A stretch of 20,079 nt of DNA from UCB3 sp964415605 (GCA_964415605.1 CAYQBA010000083.1:1-20079), one strand, 5' to 3'. Shown: positions 10,031 through 17,445, counted from the stretch's first letter. A program made the numbers and translations. The notes: a model not told the origin generated them from the letters alone.

Positions 10031-10067
10031 AAACCGGGAGGAAACCGGGAGAGCCGGCGGCTATGCT
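10031..10067 (+). promoter_or_regulatory. Predicted SARP/BTAD-activated promoter of the short regulator
   Basis: AAACCGGGAG occurs twice (10031-10040 and 10042-10051), a perfect 10-base direct repeat with an 11-bp period. The second copy extends into AACCGGGAGAGCCG (10043-10056), identical to 5780-5793. GGGAGAG ends at 10053, 8 bp before the hexamer TATGCT (10062-10067). This is the standard SARP spacing, and it suggests control by the AfsR-like protein or autoregulation. Confidence 0.62.
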
Positions 10068-10079
10068 GTCATCCCATCG

Positions 10080-10271
10080 ATGTCACAACGACTGGACCGG
10101 CGCCCGACCGGCCTCTGCGGCGACGAACCGGAACATGCGCTTGGTCCAATGGGCCGAAATGATATCGCACCGTATGAACCGGGTGAATGCTATTCGACTG
10201 TGGGCGAAACGCAAACCGCGGGCATCTGTGCCGAATCGGGAACGGATCCAGGGCCGAAACCAGGTTCCTGA
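10080..10271 (+). CDS. Weak small open frame in the leader of the short regulator gene
   Basis: A 63-codon frame begins five to six bases after the start site expected from TATGCT at 10062-10067, so it would be almost leaderless. Its third codon positions are not strongly GC-biased, unlike its neighbours. It resembles no family I know and has no Shine-Dalgarno sequence. It is listed only because its position could make it a leader peptide. It is more likely not a gene. Confidence 0.18.
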   Translation: MSQRLDRRPTGLCGDEPEHALGPMGRNDIAPYEPGECYSTVGETQTAGICAESGTDPGPKPGS

Positions 10272-10363
10272 GCGACCCGCCGTGGGGTGCTGACCATCGC
10301 TCACGTCTGGCGCGCGCCGTGGAGTTGGCATCGGCTCGAGCGAATCGTCAGGAGAAGTGCTGC

Positions 10364-11200
10364 GTGTTGACCGTTCGCCTCTTCGGGGATGACCTGTCGG
10401 TGTATCAGGATGATCGCGAGCTGGCCCTGGAGCCCGGCAGTCGCTTGATCCTGGCGTTCATGCTCCTGCACCGCGATCGGCAGTTCACGCGCCAGGCGTT
10501 GCTCGACGTCGGCGCCGCGGCCCGGGGATTCGGTCTCGCAAGCATCCCCGACGTGAACCTGCAGCTGCGCAAGCTGCGCGCGGCGCTGGAGCCGGAGCCG
10601 GCCACCCGGGGCGCCTACATCGCCGTCTCACTCGGAGGTGAGGTCGGCATCAACCCGCACGCTACCTGCTGGATGGACACCGTGGCGTTCGAGCTATGCG
10701 CCGAAGCGCTCTTGGCCAAACCCGCGGACGTGCTGTCGCTCGACGACATCGAGGCCGCCGAGGCCACCACGTTGCTCTACGCCGCGGACCTTCTCGGCGC
10801 CTATGACACGGACTGGGCGGTCGCAGAACGCGACCGGTTGCGCCAACTCTGCCTCGACGTCCTCACGCATGTCCTCGTCTATGCCTGCCGGCACGACTTG
10901 CGGCACATGGGGCTCCAGTTCGCCGCCCGGATCGTCGCGATGGATCCCTGCCGTGAGGACATTCACTTCGAGATCATGCGCATGCTCGTCCAGACCGGCC
11001 AGCCGCAACTCGCCATCCAGCAGTACGAGGACTGCCGGGCCGCTCTGGCCGCACGGCTCGGCGTCGAACCGATGGTGGAGATGCAGGCCTTGCACGAGGT
11101 GTTGGCCCGCGGCGAGCCACCAGCCCCCAAGACGCTGGAGTCGGTCTTCCTCCGCTCGCGTGGGCGCATCGCCGTACCACGGCCCGCCGTCACGGCGTGA
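10364..11200 (+). CDS. Short BTAD-domain (SARP-like) transcriptional regulator
   Basis: The 278-residue product is a stand-alone SARP-type regulator without ATPase or TPR. Residues 1-95 are a winged-helix-like domain opening with LTVRLFGDDL. The HTH part is diverged: the usual LWPD motif is missing, and DVNLQLRKLRAAL takes the place of the recognition helix region. BTAD helices follow to about 255, including AADLLGAYDTDW and the classic close QLAIQQYEDCRAALAARLGVEP. The start is GTG at 10364 with AGGAG nine bases upstream; TTG at 10367 is an alternative. A longer frame from 10187 adds non-family sequence. Its promoter region carries the SARP-like direct repeats. The 3' end overlaps that of the convergent adaptor gene by 11 bp. 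Because the DNA-binding domain is diverged, it may need a partner such as the large regulator next door; that is inference. Confidence 0.85.
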   Translation: MLTVRLFGDDLSVYQDDRELALEPGSRLILAFMLLHRDRQFTRQALLDVGAAARGFGLASIPDVNLQLRKLRAALEPEPATRGAYIAVSLGGEVGINPHATCWMDTVAFELCAEALLAKPADVLSLDDIEAAEATTLLYAADLLGAYDTDWAVAERDRLRQLCLDVLTHVLVYACRHDLRHMGLQFAARIVAMDPCREDIHFEIMRMLVQTGQPQLAIQQYEDCRAALAARLGVEPMVEMQALHEVLARGEPPAPKTLESVFLRSRGRIAVPRPAVTA

Positions 11201-12464
11201 GCGGCGCCGGCCCGGCCGGTCCGATCCGGACCTGAGCGGTCATGTTCCAACGCAAGCGCGCGTCCGGCCGCGAGGGCGCGATGGTGACCCGGTAGGTGAT
11301 GTCCCCGAGGCGGTTCTCGCCGAACATCCGGATCCGATCCACCTTCCCCGGGAGCATGAGGCCGTCGATGGCATCGAACGTGATGTCGACCGGGTCGCCC
11401 GTCGCCACGTCGACGACGTCGAGCTCGGTCAGGTCCTCGGTCTCGATCTTCCAGGCCGTGATGTCGCCAAGCTGGAGCACCGGCGTGCCCGGCGTCACGA
11501 CCTCGCCGCGCTGCACATGGACGGCCCCGAGCAAGCCGGCGAAGGGCGCCCGCAGCACCTGGTCATCGAGCGTGACCCGGGCCTGCTCCAACCGGGCGCT
11601 GGCCTGATCCACTTGCGCCCGCGCGGCCGAGAGATCGGCCTCGTCTGCCCCGCGCCGCGCCTTGGCCAAATCGGCTTCGGCCTGCTTGATCCGGGCGGCG
11701 GCCGCCGCGCGTGCGCTCTCGGCCTCGCGCACCTGCGCCCGCGCCGCGGCCACGTCCTCGGGGCGACCGCCGTCCTTGATCTGGGCGAGCTCGATCTCGG
11801 CGATGCCGACCTGCTCCTCGGCCTGGGCCACCCGGGCGCGCGCGCCGTCGCACTCCGCCTGGTCGGCGAAGCCGTCTTCCACCCGCCCACACAGCGTGTC
11901 GCGCTGGGCCTGGGCGCCCCACAGGGCGTCCTTGGCCAGCGCCACCTGCCGTTCTCCGACCGCCATGTCGTCCGAGGAGCCGGCCGCCACCCGCGCGAGG
12001 TTGGCCTGCGCGCTGGCGATCCGCGCGTCCGCGGCGGCGGCTTCGGCCCGCGCGACGTCCACGGCGGCTTCGGCCGATGCGAGCGTCTCGCCATCCGCGC
12101 CCCGCTCGAGCTTGCGCAAGGCGGCCTCGGCGGCCACGAGGTCCGCCTCGGCCTGCAGCACCGCGGCGGCCTGTCGCGCGCTGTCGAGCTTGACCAGGAT
12201 CTGACCCGCCTCGACGGTCTCGCCCTCCTCGGCGTCGATGGCTCGAACGGTGCCGCCTGCACCGAAGCTCAGAGCCGCGCTGCGGATCGGCACGACCCGC
12301 GCATCGGCCACGACGGCACGGTCGGCCAGGATGGCGGGCAGCGGCGTGGCGGTTGGGGCAGCCCCGCCATCGCCCCCCAGCCAACCACGGTCGCGCGCGA
12401 GCGCCACCGCGCCCGCCCCCAGCACGATGACCAGCCCGATCGCCCAGTACCACTTGCCGTTCAT
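11190..12464 (-). CDS. HlyD/MacA-type membrane fusion (adaptor) protein
   Basis: This 424-residue protein is the extracytoplasmic adaptor of the exporter encoded upstream. An N-terminal anchor (WYWAIGLVIVLGAGAVAL, 5-22) is followed by a first lipoyl half (GTVRAIDAEEGETVEAG, 71-87). Next comes an unusually long alanine-rich coiled coil (about 95-300). The second lipoyl half (LRAPFAGLLGAV, 304-315) and a beta-barrel domain (about 335-415) complete it. The coiled coil contains two similar segments (about 117-162 and 227-272) flanking a loop with two cysteines, C192 and C205, which might form a disulfide at the hairpin tip. AAGGAG lies five bases before the ATG at 12464. The gene is third in the operon, 98 bp after the permease, and overlaps the end of the convergent BTAD gene by 11 bp. 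No TolC-like outer membrane gene is near. Confidence 0.88.
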   Translation of the reverse strand: MNGKWYWAIGLVIVLGAGAVALARDRGWLGGDGGAAPTATPLPAILADRAVVADARVVPIRSAALSFGAGGTVRAIDAEEGETVEAGQILVKLDSARQAAAVLQAEADLVAAEAALRKLERGADGETLASAEAAVDVARAEAAAADARIASAQANLARVAAGSSDDMAVGERQVALAKDALWGAQAQRDTLCGRVEDGFADQAECDGARARVAQAEEQVGIAEIELAQIKDGGRPEDVAAARAQVREAESARAAAAARIKQAEADLAKARRGADEADLSAARAQVDQASARLEQARVTLDDQVLRAPFAGLLGAVHVQRGEVVTPGTPVLQLGDITAWKIETEDLTELDVVDVATGDPVDITFDAIDGLMLPGKVDRIRMFGENRLGDITYRVTIAPSRPDARLRWNMTAQVRIGPAGPAPLTP

Positions 12465-12562
12465 GCCGACTCCTTCTTCAACCAGGCGCACCCCGGGAGG
12501 TGCCGCCCGACCATCGGGGAGCGCCGGTCCTACTGGCGGGCGTGGTCGCCCCGACCCCATCG

Positions 12563-14977
12563 TCATTCATACGCCAGCACCGACCGCACGCTGACGCGCG
12601 TGGCGCTGCGCGCCGGCAGCACGCTGGCCAGCGCGGCCACCACGACCACGATGCCCAGCCACGCCACGGCGCCCAAGGGCGAGAACACATGCGCGAGCGC
12701 GCTGCCCAGCAGGGCACTGCCGAGCGCGCGGGTGATCACGGCACTGAGCGGGACCGAGACGCCGAGCGCAAGCACCCAGCTGATGAGGCCGATCAGCACC
12801 CCCTCGGTCACGAAGATGCGCAAGAGCGCCCGGTCTGAAGCGCCGATGGCGCGCATGACGCCGATCTCGCGCGTGCGCTCGATCACGTTCAGGCTCATGG
12901 TGCCGGCCAGGCCGAGCCCCCCGACGACGGCGAGGAGCCCCACCATGACGAGCAGCAAGGCAAGGATGCCCTCGAAGATCGCCGCCACTTCGGCGCGCTC
13001 CTGATGGATCTCCGCGATCAGCCCGACCCGCAGGCCCGCCTGCTCGAGCTCGGCCTCGAGCTGCTCGGCGATGCGCGCCAGGGGCTCGGGCTCGTGGCGG
13101 TCCGTGACCACCGCCAGCCACTGGGCACGCCCGGCCTCGCGCATCAGGGCGCTGAAGTACGGGTAGTTCGCGTAGACGAGCGGCATGGGGCCGATCCCTT
13201 GCGTGACGCCGACCACGGTCCACGTCGAATCCCGCCCACCGATGCGCAAGTCGAGCTGCCCGCCGACGTCGAGGCCCGCCTGGTCGTCGAGCACGCCCGT
13301 GCTGACGACGATGGCCTGCTCGTCGCCCGGAACGAGCCAGCGCCCGCGAATCAGCGGCGGTTTGAGCAGGCGGCTCTCCGCCGGCGGCGCGAAGACGATC
13401 AACGGCACCGAGAACGAGAGCATGCTGATGCCCCCGGCGGTCGTGGCGCTGGTGTGGCGCGCGGTGGTGTAGCTCCAGCCTTCGGCGTCGACCACGCCCG
13501 GAACGGACAAGGCGGCCGCGCGGAGGCGCTCGACCCGGTACGATTGGCTGAACTGCGCGGCGATGTCCCATTGCCAGAGCGCGAGCATGCCGTCGAGGGT
13601 GCGCGCCAGCGACGCGTTGACGCTGAACGTGGCCATGAACATCGCCCCCGCCATCGATAACGTCGCCAACGTCAGCGCCAGTCGGGTCTTGCGTCGGAAC
13701 GTGTTGCGCAACGACAGCAGCGTCGGGCGCGACAGCCCGCGCACGCGCTCGACCCATCGATCGAGGCGATGGCCGCCGAATCGCCCGCTGCCCAGGCCGT
13801 AGGTCGCAAGGGCCTCGCGCACGGTGATCCGCGTGCCCGTCACGATCGGCACGCCAGCCGCCATCAGCGGCAACATCAACGCGATGCCGACCTGCAGCCC
13901 AAGCACCGCCGGCGGCACCCGGGCGTCGGCGACCGTGAGGTTGAGATAGCCCGCCATGAGGTGTGTGAACGCTCGGGTGCCGAGCATACCGAGCGGCACG
14001 GCCACCACGAGCGCGAGCGCGCCATAGGCCAGGACCATGCCGGCGTACATGCCCGCGAGCTGGTGGCGCTGTGCGCCGATCGCCTTCATGACGCCGATCT
14101 GCCACGTCTCCTGGGCCAGCAGCGCCGCCACCGTGTTGGTCACCAGGAACCCGCTCAGCCCCAAGGCCAGCGCGCCCATTACCCCCAAGATCAACAGCAT
14201 GCCCTGGATGGTGCTGTCGAGCGGGTGCTTGCCAGGCTCGGGGATGGTCATGTAGAAGATGGCTCGGCCGTCGCGCTCCACCTTGTCACGAACCTCCTCG
14301 ACGACGTCGCTGATGTGGTCGCTATCGAAGCGGTTCTCGGCCACCGTCAGGTGCAGCTCGTTGTAGTCGCGCGGCTCGCCCAACCACGCCAGGGTATCGT
14401 ACGTGATGTAGCCGAAAGCCACGCCGTCCAACGTGTACGGCAAGGCGTAGGCGTCGAACGCCAGGCCGGCCAGCCGCATGGTCTTGCGGCGGCCGCTCGG
14501 CGTCTTGATGACCACGTCGTCGCCGACGGCGTGCTTGACCAGACCGATGGCCGAGCGTTCGATCAAGAGGCCGCGCTCCGGGGGCGGCCATGCGCCCGAC
14601 ACGGGCAGGACGCGGTCGAGCTCGATGGCCCCGAAATCGGGAATGGCGACGAGCTGGACGTTGGTCCAGACGCCGGGGGCAGTCTCGAGCCGCACGAAGA
14701 CCGTGCGACGGCCCTCCGCCTCCGCCACGGCCGGCATCGCCGCGACCGACCGCACAAGGTCGTTGTCGAACGGCGCCATCGTCTGCAGCGTCGCGCTGGC
14801 GGGGTTGATCGACGCAAAAGACGCGTCGAGCTCACGCGCCAGGATCCGCCGCGTGCCCGCCACGACCCCGACAGCGAAGACGCCGACCGCAATCGACAGG
14901 ACGACCAGCACTGTGCGCGACCGGTGCACCCACAGGTCGCGCCAGACTTTGCGCCAGCGCGCCGGCAGTAGGCTCAT
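12563..14977 (-). CDS. ABC transporter permease with two FtsX domains (MacB/LolC-like)
   Basis: This 804-residue membrane protein is the permease of a type VII (MacB/LolCDE-like) ABC system, which moves substrates outside the membrane by mechanotransmission. An N-terminal helix (about 20-42, RTVLVVLSIAVGVFAVGVVA) leads to an extracytoplasmic domain. A first FtsX domain (about 260-385) follows with QIGVMKAIGAQRHQLAGMY. A second single helix (about 430-455) precedes another extracytoplasmic domain. The C-terminal FtsX domain (about 670-800) has EIGVMRAIGASDRALLRIF. The two halves therefore look like a tandem duplication, and one polypeptide could supply both permease halves. Its ATG overlaps the ATPase stop as ATGA, so translation is coupled, and it has no Shine-Dalgarno of its own. 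Substrate unknown: drug, lipid, peptide or lipoprotein export are all possible. Confidence 0.93.
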   Translation of the reverse strand: MSLLPARWRKVWRDLWVHRSRTVLVVLSIAVGVFAVGVVAGTRRILARELDASFASINPASATLQTMAPFDNDLVRSVAAMPAVAEAEGRRTVFVRLETAPGVWTNVQLVAIPDFGAIELDRVLPVSGAWPPPERGLLIERSAIGLVKHAVGDDVVIKTPSGRRKTMRLAGLAFDAYALPYTLDGVAFGYITYDTLAWLGEPRDYNELHLTVAENRFDSDHISDVVEEVRDKVERDGRAIFYMTIPEPGKHPLDSTIQGMLLILGVMGALALGLSGFLVTNTVAALLAQETWQIGVMKAIGAQRHQLAGMYAGMVLAYGALALVVAVPLGMLGTRAFTHLMAGYLNLTVADARVPPAVLGLQVGIALMLPLMAAGVPIVTGTRITVREALATYGLGSGRFGGHRLDRWVERVRGLSRPTLLSLRNTFRRKTRLALTLATLSMAGAMFMATFSVNASLARTLDGMLALWQWDIAAQFSQSYRVERLRAAALSVPGVVDAEGWSYTTARHTSATTAGGISMLSFSVPLIVFAPPAESRLLKPPLIRGRWLVPGDEQAIVVSTGVLDDQAGLDVGGQLDLRIGGRDSTWTVVGVTQGIGPMPLVYANYPYFSALMREAGRAQWLAVVTDRHEPEPLARIAEQLEAELEQAGLRVGLIAEIHQERAEVAAIFEGILALLLVMVGLLAVVGGLGLAGTMSLNVIERTREIGVMRAIGASDRALLRIFVTEGVLIGLISWVLALGVSVPLSAVITRALGSALLGSALAHVFSPLGAVAWLGIVVVVAALASVLPARSATRVSVRSVLAYE

Positions 14978-15801
14978 CGAGGGCCCGCCGCGGGATCGAG
15001 GTCAGCATTGGGCCAGCGTCCCGCGCCTCCCGCCACGGCTGCCGGCAGCGGCCGCGCGCTTTGGGGCGGGACGAGCACGTTCGGGGGCGAAGCGCCGGCC
15101 GCCTCCGCCGGCGGCGAGCTGGCGCCGGTGTCACCGACGACCCGTCCGTCCGACAGCGTGATCAGCCGGCTGGCCTGCGCCGCGAGGTCGATGTCGTGCG
15201 TCACGAACATGATCGTCTTGCCGCGGCGCACGAGATCGGCAAACAACGCGAACACCGCGTCCGCCGTGCGCGAGTCAAGGTTGCCCGTGGGCTCGTCGGC
15301 GACGATGAGCGGCGGGTCGTTGGCCAGGGCGCGGGCGATGGCCACCCTCTGCTGTTCGCCGCCGGACAGCTCCGCCGGGAGCTTGCCCGCCTGGTCGCCG
15401 AGGGCAACGTCCTCGAGCAAGCGCCAGGCGCGGGCCCGGCGCTCGCGCGGAGGCCACGCGCCGCGGAAGTCCATCGGCAACATCACGTTCTCGATCGCCG
15501 TCAGCGTTGGCATGAGCTGAAAGAACTGGAACACGACGCCGACGTTCTCGCCGCGCCACGCCGCGAGCTGGTCTTCGGTCAGGCGATGGATGGGCGTCGC
15601 GCCGATCGAGACGGAGCCGCGCGACGGCCGATCGATGCCGGCAACGAGGTTCAAGAGCGTGCTCTTCCCGCTCCCGGACTTGCCGACGATGGCCACGAAC
15701 TCGCCGCTATCGATGGAGAGGTTCACGTCTGCAAGCGCGTGGAATGTGCCCGCCGCCGTCTCAAAAGCCTTGCCGACGTCTTGGATGCGGATGAACGTCA
15801 T
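14974..15801 (-). CDS. ABC transporter ATP-binding protein (LolD/MacB type)
   Basis: This 275-residue ATPase powers the two-FtsX permease. Motifs are complete: Walker A GKSGSGKST at 40-48, Q-loop FQFFQL near 91-96, signature LSGGEQQ at 145-151, Walker B LIVADE at 165-170, D-loop NLDS and switch histidine H202 in FVTHD. The core (about 1-222) is of normal length. The last 50 residues are a Pro/Ala/Gly-rich tail not typical of LolD. The ATG at 15801 starts exactly where the family starts (MTFIRIQDVGKAF). No ribosome site precedes it; the upstream bases form a -10 element positioned for a leaderless transcript. It is first in the minus-strand operon ATPase-permease-adaptor and divergent from tgt. 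Confidence 0.95.
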   Translation of the reverse strand: MTFIRIQDVGKAFETAAGTFHALADVNLSIDSGEFVAIVGKSGSGKSTLLNLVAGIDRPSRGSVSIGATPIHRLTEDQLAAWRGENVGVVFQFFQLMPTLTAIENVMLPMDFRGAWPPRERRARAWRLLEDVALGDQAGKLPAELSGGEQQRVAIARALANDPPLIVADEPTGNLDSRTADAVFALFADLVRRGKTIMFVTHDIDLAAQASRLITLSDGRVVGDTGASSPPAEAAGASPPNVLVPPQSARPLPAAVAGGAGRWPNADLDPAAGPR

Positions 15802-15804
15802 GCG

Positions 15805-15853
15805 TATAGCATAGCACCGGCCGCCGGCGAGGCCGTCATCCGGTTATGCTATA
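15805..15853. repeat. Perfect 9-bp inverted repeat in the ATPase/tgt divergent promoter
   Basis: TATAGCATA at 15805-15813 and its exact reverse complement TATGCTATA at 15845-15853 are separated by 31 bp. Each arm forms much of one divergent -10 region. The nine-base word also occurs at 2149-2157 in the glycosyltransferase promoter. Confidence 0.7.
15808..15816 (-). promoter_or_regulatory. Extended -10 of the ABC exporter operon, leaderless spacing
   Basis: The minus strand reads TGCTATGCT (15816-15808), then six bases ATACGC, then the ATG at 15801. If the hexamer TATGCT occupies -12 to -7, the start site is the A of ATG. The overlapping hexamer TATACG would start transcription inside the gene, so TATGCT is the usable one. 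No -35 is seen. Confidence 0.55.
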
Positions 15854-15855
15854 AT
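15847..15855 (+). promoter_or_regulatory. Consensus extended -10 of tgt, leaderless spacing
   Basis: TGCTATAAT is a perfect extended -10. Six bases (AAACAA) separate it from the ATG at 15862, so transcription should start at or next to the start codon. There is no Shine-Dalgarno sequence and no -35, in agreement with a leaderless mRNA. Confidence 0.75.
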
Positions 15856-15861
15856 AAACAA

Positions 15862-17013
15862 ATGGGTAAGCTTCGCTTCGACACCCACTCGCGCGACACG
15901 GAGAGCCTGGCGCGAACGGGGGTGCTCTACACCCCCCACGGCGCCATTCCCACACCAGCGTTCGCGCCGGTCGGCACGCAGGGCGCGGTCAAGGCTCTGT
16001 CCCCGCGCGACCTGCGCGACCTTGGCGTCGAGGTCGTGATGGCCAACGCCTATCACCTCGCCATGCGACCGGGAGCGGACACCGTCGCGGCGCTTGGCGG
16101 CCTGCATGCGCTCAGCGGTTGGAACGGCCCGCTCATGACGGACTCCGGCGGGTTCCAGGTCTTCAGCCTCCCGGGCGCGAGCCGCGTCGACGCCGACGGC
16201 GTCACGTTCAAGTCGCACATCGACGGCAGCACGCATCGCTTCACCCCGGAGTCCGTGGTCGACCTGCAACAGACCCTCGGCGCCGACCTGGCCATGCCGC
16301 TGGATGTCTGCACGGGGTACCCGGCCACCCGCGAGCAGGCCGCGCGCGACCTGCGGCTGACGTTGGCCTGGGCGGAACGGTCCCTGCAAGCCCACGGCCG
16401 GCGCGATCAATGGCTCTACGGCATCGTACAAGGCTCGGTGTACGCCGATCTGAGGGCCGAGAGTGCCCGGCGGACGGCCGAGCTCGATTTCCCGGCCTAC
16501 GCCATCGGCGGTGTCAGCGTTGGCGAGGCCAAATCCGACCTGTTGGCGGCCATCGACGCGGCCGTGCCGCACCTGCCGCCGGCCGCCCCGCGCCACCTGC
16601 TCGGCGTCGGGCACCCGGAGGATATCGTCGAGGGCGTGGCGCGGGGGATCGACACCTTCGACTGCGTCATGCCGACCCGCGTGGCCCGGACCGCGGCCGC
16701 GTTGACCATGGAAGGACGGATCAACCTGCGCAACGCCCATCACGCGACCGACCGCCGCCCCCTCGACCCCGCCTGCGCATGCTACGCCTGCCAGCAGTTC
16801 AGCCGGGGTGCCATCCGGCACCTGCTCATGGCGGGCGAGATGCTCGGGCCGCACCTCCTGACCCTCCACAACCTGCATTTCACGCTCGACCTCGTGCGGC
16901 AGATGCGCGCCGCCATCGCGTCTGGCACGTTCGGGGACTTCCGGCGGGAGTTCCTGACCCACTATGCGCGCGGGGCATTCCGGCCGGCGCCCACCGTCGC
17001 CGCAGTCGGATAA
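15862..17013 (+). CDS. tgt: tRNA-guanine transglycosylase (queuine/preQ1 insertion)
   Basis: Tgt exchanges guanine 34 in the anticodon of GUN tRNAs for preQ1 in queuosine synthesis, in the cytoplasm. The 383-residue product has the family length. Visible motifs are the substrate-binding MTDSGGFQVFSL at 92-103 (D94) and YGIVQGS at 186-192. AIGGVSVGE is at 214-222. The nucleophile motif DTFDCVMPTR is at 264-273 (D267). Zinc ligands are C305, C307, C310 and H336. Two positions differ from common versions: DVC at 148-150 where many have DEC, and PTRVARTAA where many have PTRNARNG. Neither removes a catalytic residue. The start is fixed by the leaderless promoter and the family N-terminus. The stop codon TAA is part of the next gene's TAAGGAG, so the downstream small gene is probably co-transcribed. 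Confidence 0.97.
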   Translation: MGKLRFDTHSRDTESLARTGVLYTPHGAIPTPAFAPVGTQGAVKALSPRDLRDLGVEVVMANAYHLAMRPGADTVAALGGLHALSGWNGPLMTDSGGFQVFSLPGASRVDADGVTFKSHIDGSTHRFTPESVVDLQQTLGADLAMPLDVCTGYPATREQAARDLRLTLAWAERSLQAHGRRDQWLYGIVQGSVYADLRAESARRTAELDFPAYAIGGVSVGEAKSDLLAAIDAAVPHLPPAAPRHLLGVGHPEDIVEGVARGIDTFDCVMPTRVARTAAALTMEGRINLRNAHHATDRRPLDPACACYACQQFSRGAIRHLLMAGEMLGPHLLTLHNLHFTLDLVRQMRAAIASGTFGDFRREFLTHYARGAFRPAPTVAAVG

Positions 17014-17028
17014 GGAGTCACTCGCCCG

Positions 17029-17445
17029 ATGAACGAACGGTCAATCCTGGAGCAGCGGGTCGTCACGCTCAACGGGTTGCTGGACATCCCCGAGGGTCCG
17101 TTGGGAAGCAAGGCCGGCTCCCTGGGCCGTCAGTTTCGTGAGCGCTGGCAGGCTGAGCGGCGCTTGATCAAGCGCATCCTCGAAGAAGCCCCCGGCGACG
17201 GCTCGGACGCCGACATGACCGCCACGCTGGCGTTGTGGCGCGATCGGACGAGCGCGTTCGTCCGCGGCGCCAGCACCGATCATCCGTCGTGGACCGATCG
17301 CCACGGCACCGTCTGGGACGCCAACCTTGTCCTGAGCCTGCTCGACGACGTACAGGAACGGATCGAGGCCTGGAAGGTGCCCGAAGTCGTCGGCGACGGA
17401 GCGGACGGGGACGCCGACCCCATCGGCGACGCCGCAGCGCGCTGA
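17029..17445 (+). CDS. Small uncharacterised helical protein downstream of tgt
   Basis: I do not recognise this 138-residue protein. It has no signal peptide or membrane segment. Residues 1-60 and 95-120 look helical and charged. A tryptophan-containing segment (HPSWTDRHGTVWDANLVLSLLDDVQERIEAW) is probably its best-conserved part. The tail is acidic and Gly/Asp/Ala-rich. TAAGGAG, which includes the tgt stop, lies 11 bases upstream of the ATG. That placement indicates co-expression with tgt. A role in tRNA modification is possible by position only. Confidence 0.72.
   Translation: MNERSILEQRVVTLNGLLDIPEGPLGSKAGSLGRQFRERWQAERRLIKRILEEAPGDGSDADMTATLALWRDRTSAFVRGASTDHPSWTDRHGTVWDANLVLSLLDDVQERIEAWKVPEVVGDGADGDADPIGDAAAR

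Larger units (their letters stand above)
9926..10363. other. 438-bp divergent regulatory region between the two BTAD regulators
   Basis: I find no convincing gene here. The left part (9926-10030) must hold the minus-strand regulator's promoter, but I see no clear -10. It does contain the repeated palindrome CCATGG at 9944-9949 and 9956-9961. At 10031-10067 lies a SARP-like promoter, followed by a leader of about 290 bases of visibly lower GC with a weak 63-codon frame (10080-10271). A second TGCTATTCG-like -10 is at 10188-10196. The ribosome site AGGAG (10350-10354) closes the region. Confidence 0.6.

Noticed and set aside
12491..12500. CCCGGGAGGT-like sequence between permease and adaptor genes as a further SARP site
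   Set aside because: Only one repeat copy, with no second repeat at 10-12 bp and no -10 at the right distance.
10638..13004. A 788-codon plus-strand open frame over the BTAD gene, adaptor and permease
   Set aside because: It crosses three well-supported genes in the wrong frame or strand and shows only low-complexity sequence.
13769..14971. A 400-codon plus-strand open frame opposite the permease
   Set aside because: Antisense shadow of the FtsX permease; His/Arg/Asp-rich with no recognisable motif.
15844..16962. A 372-codon minus-strand open frame opposite tgt
   Set aside because: Shadow of tgt, whose catalytic and zinc motifs are intact on the plus strand.
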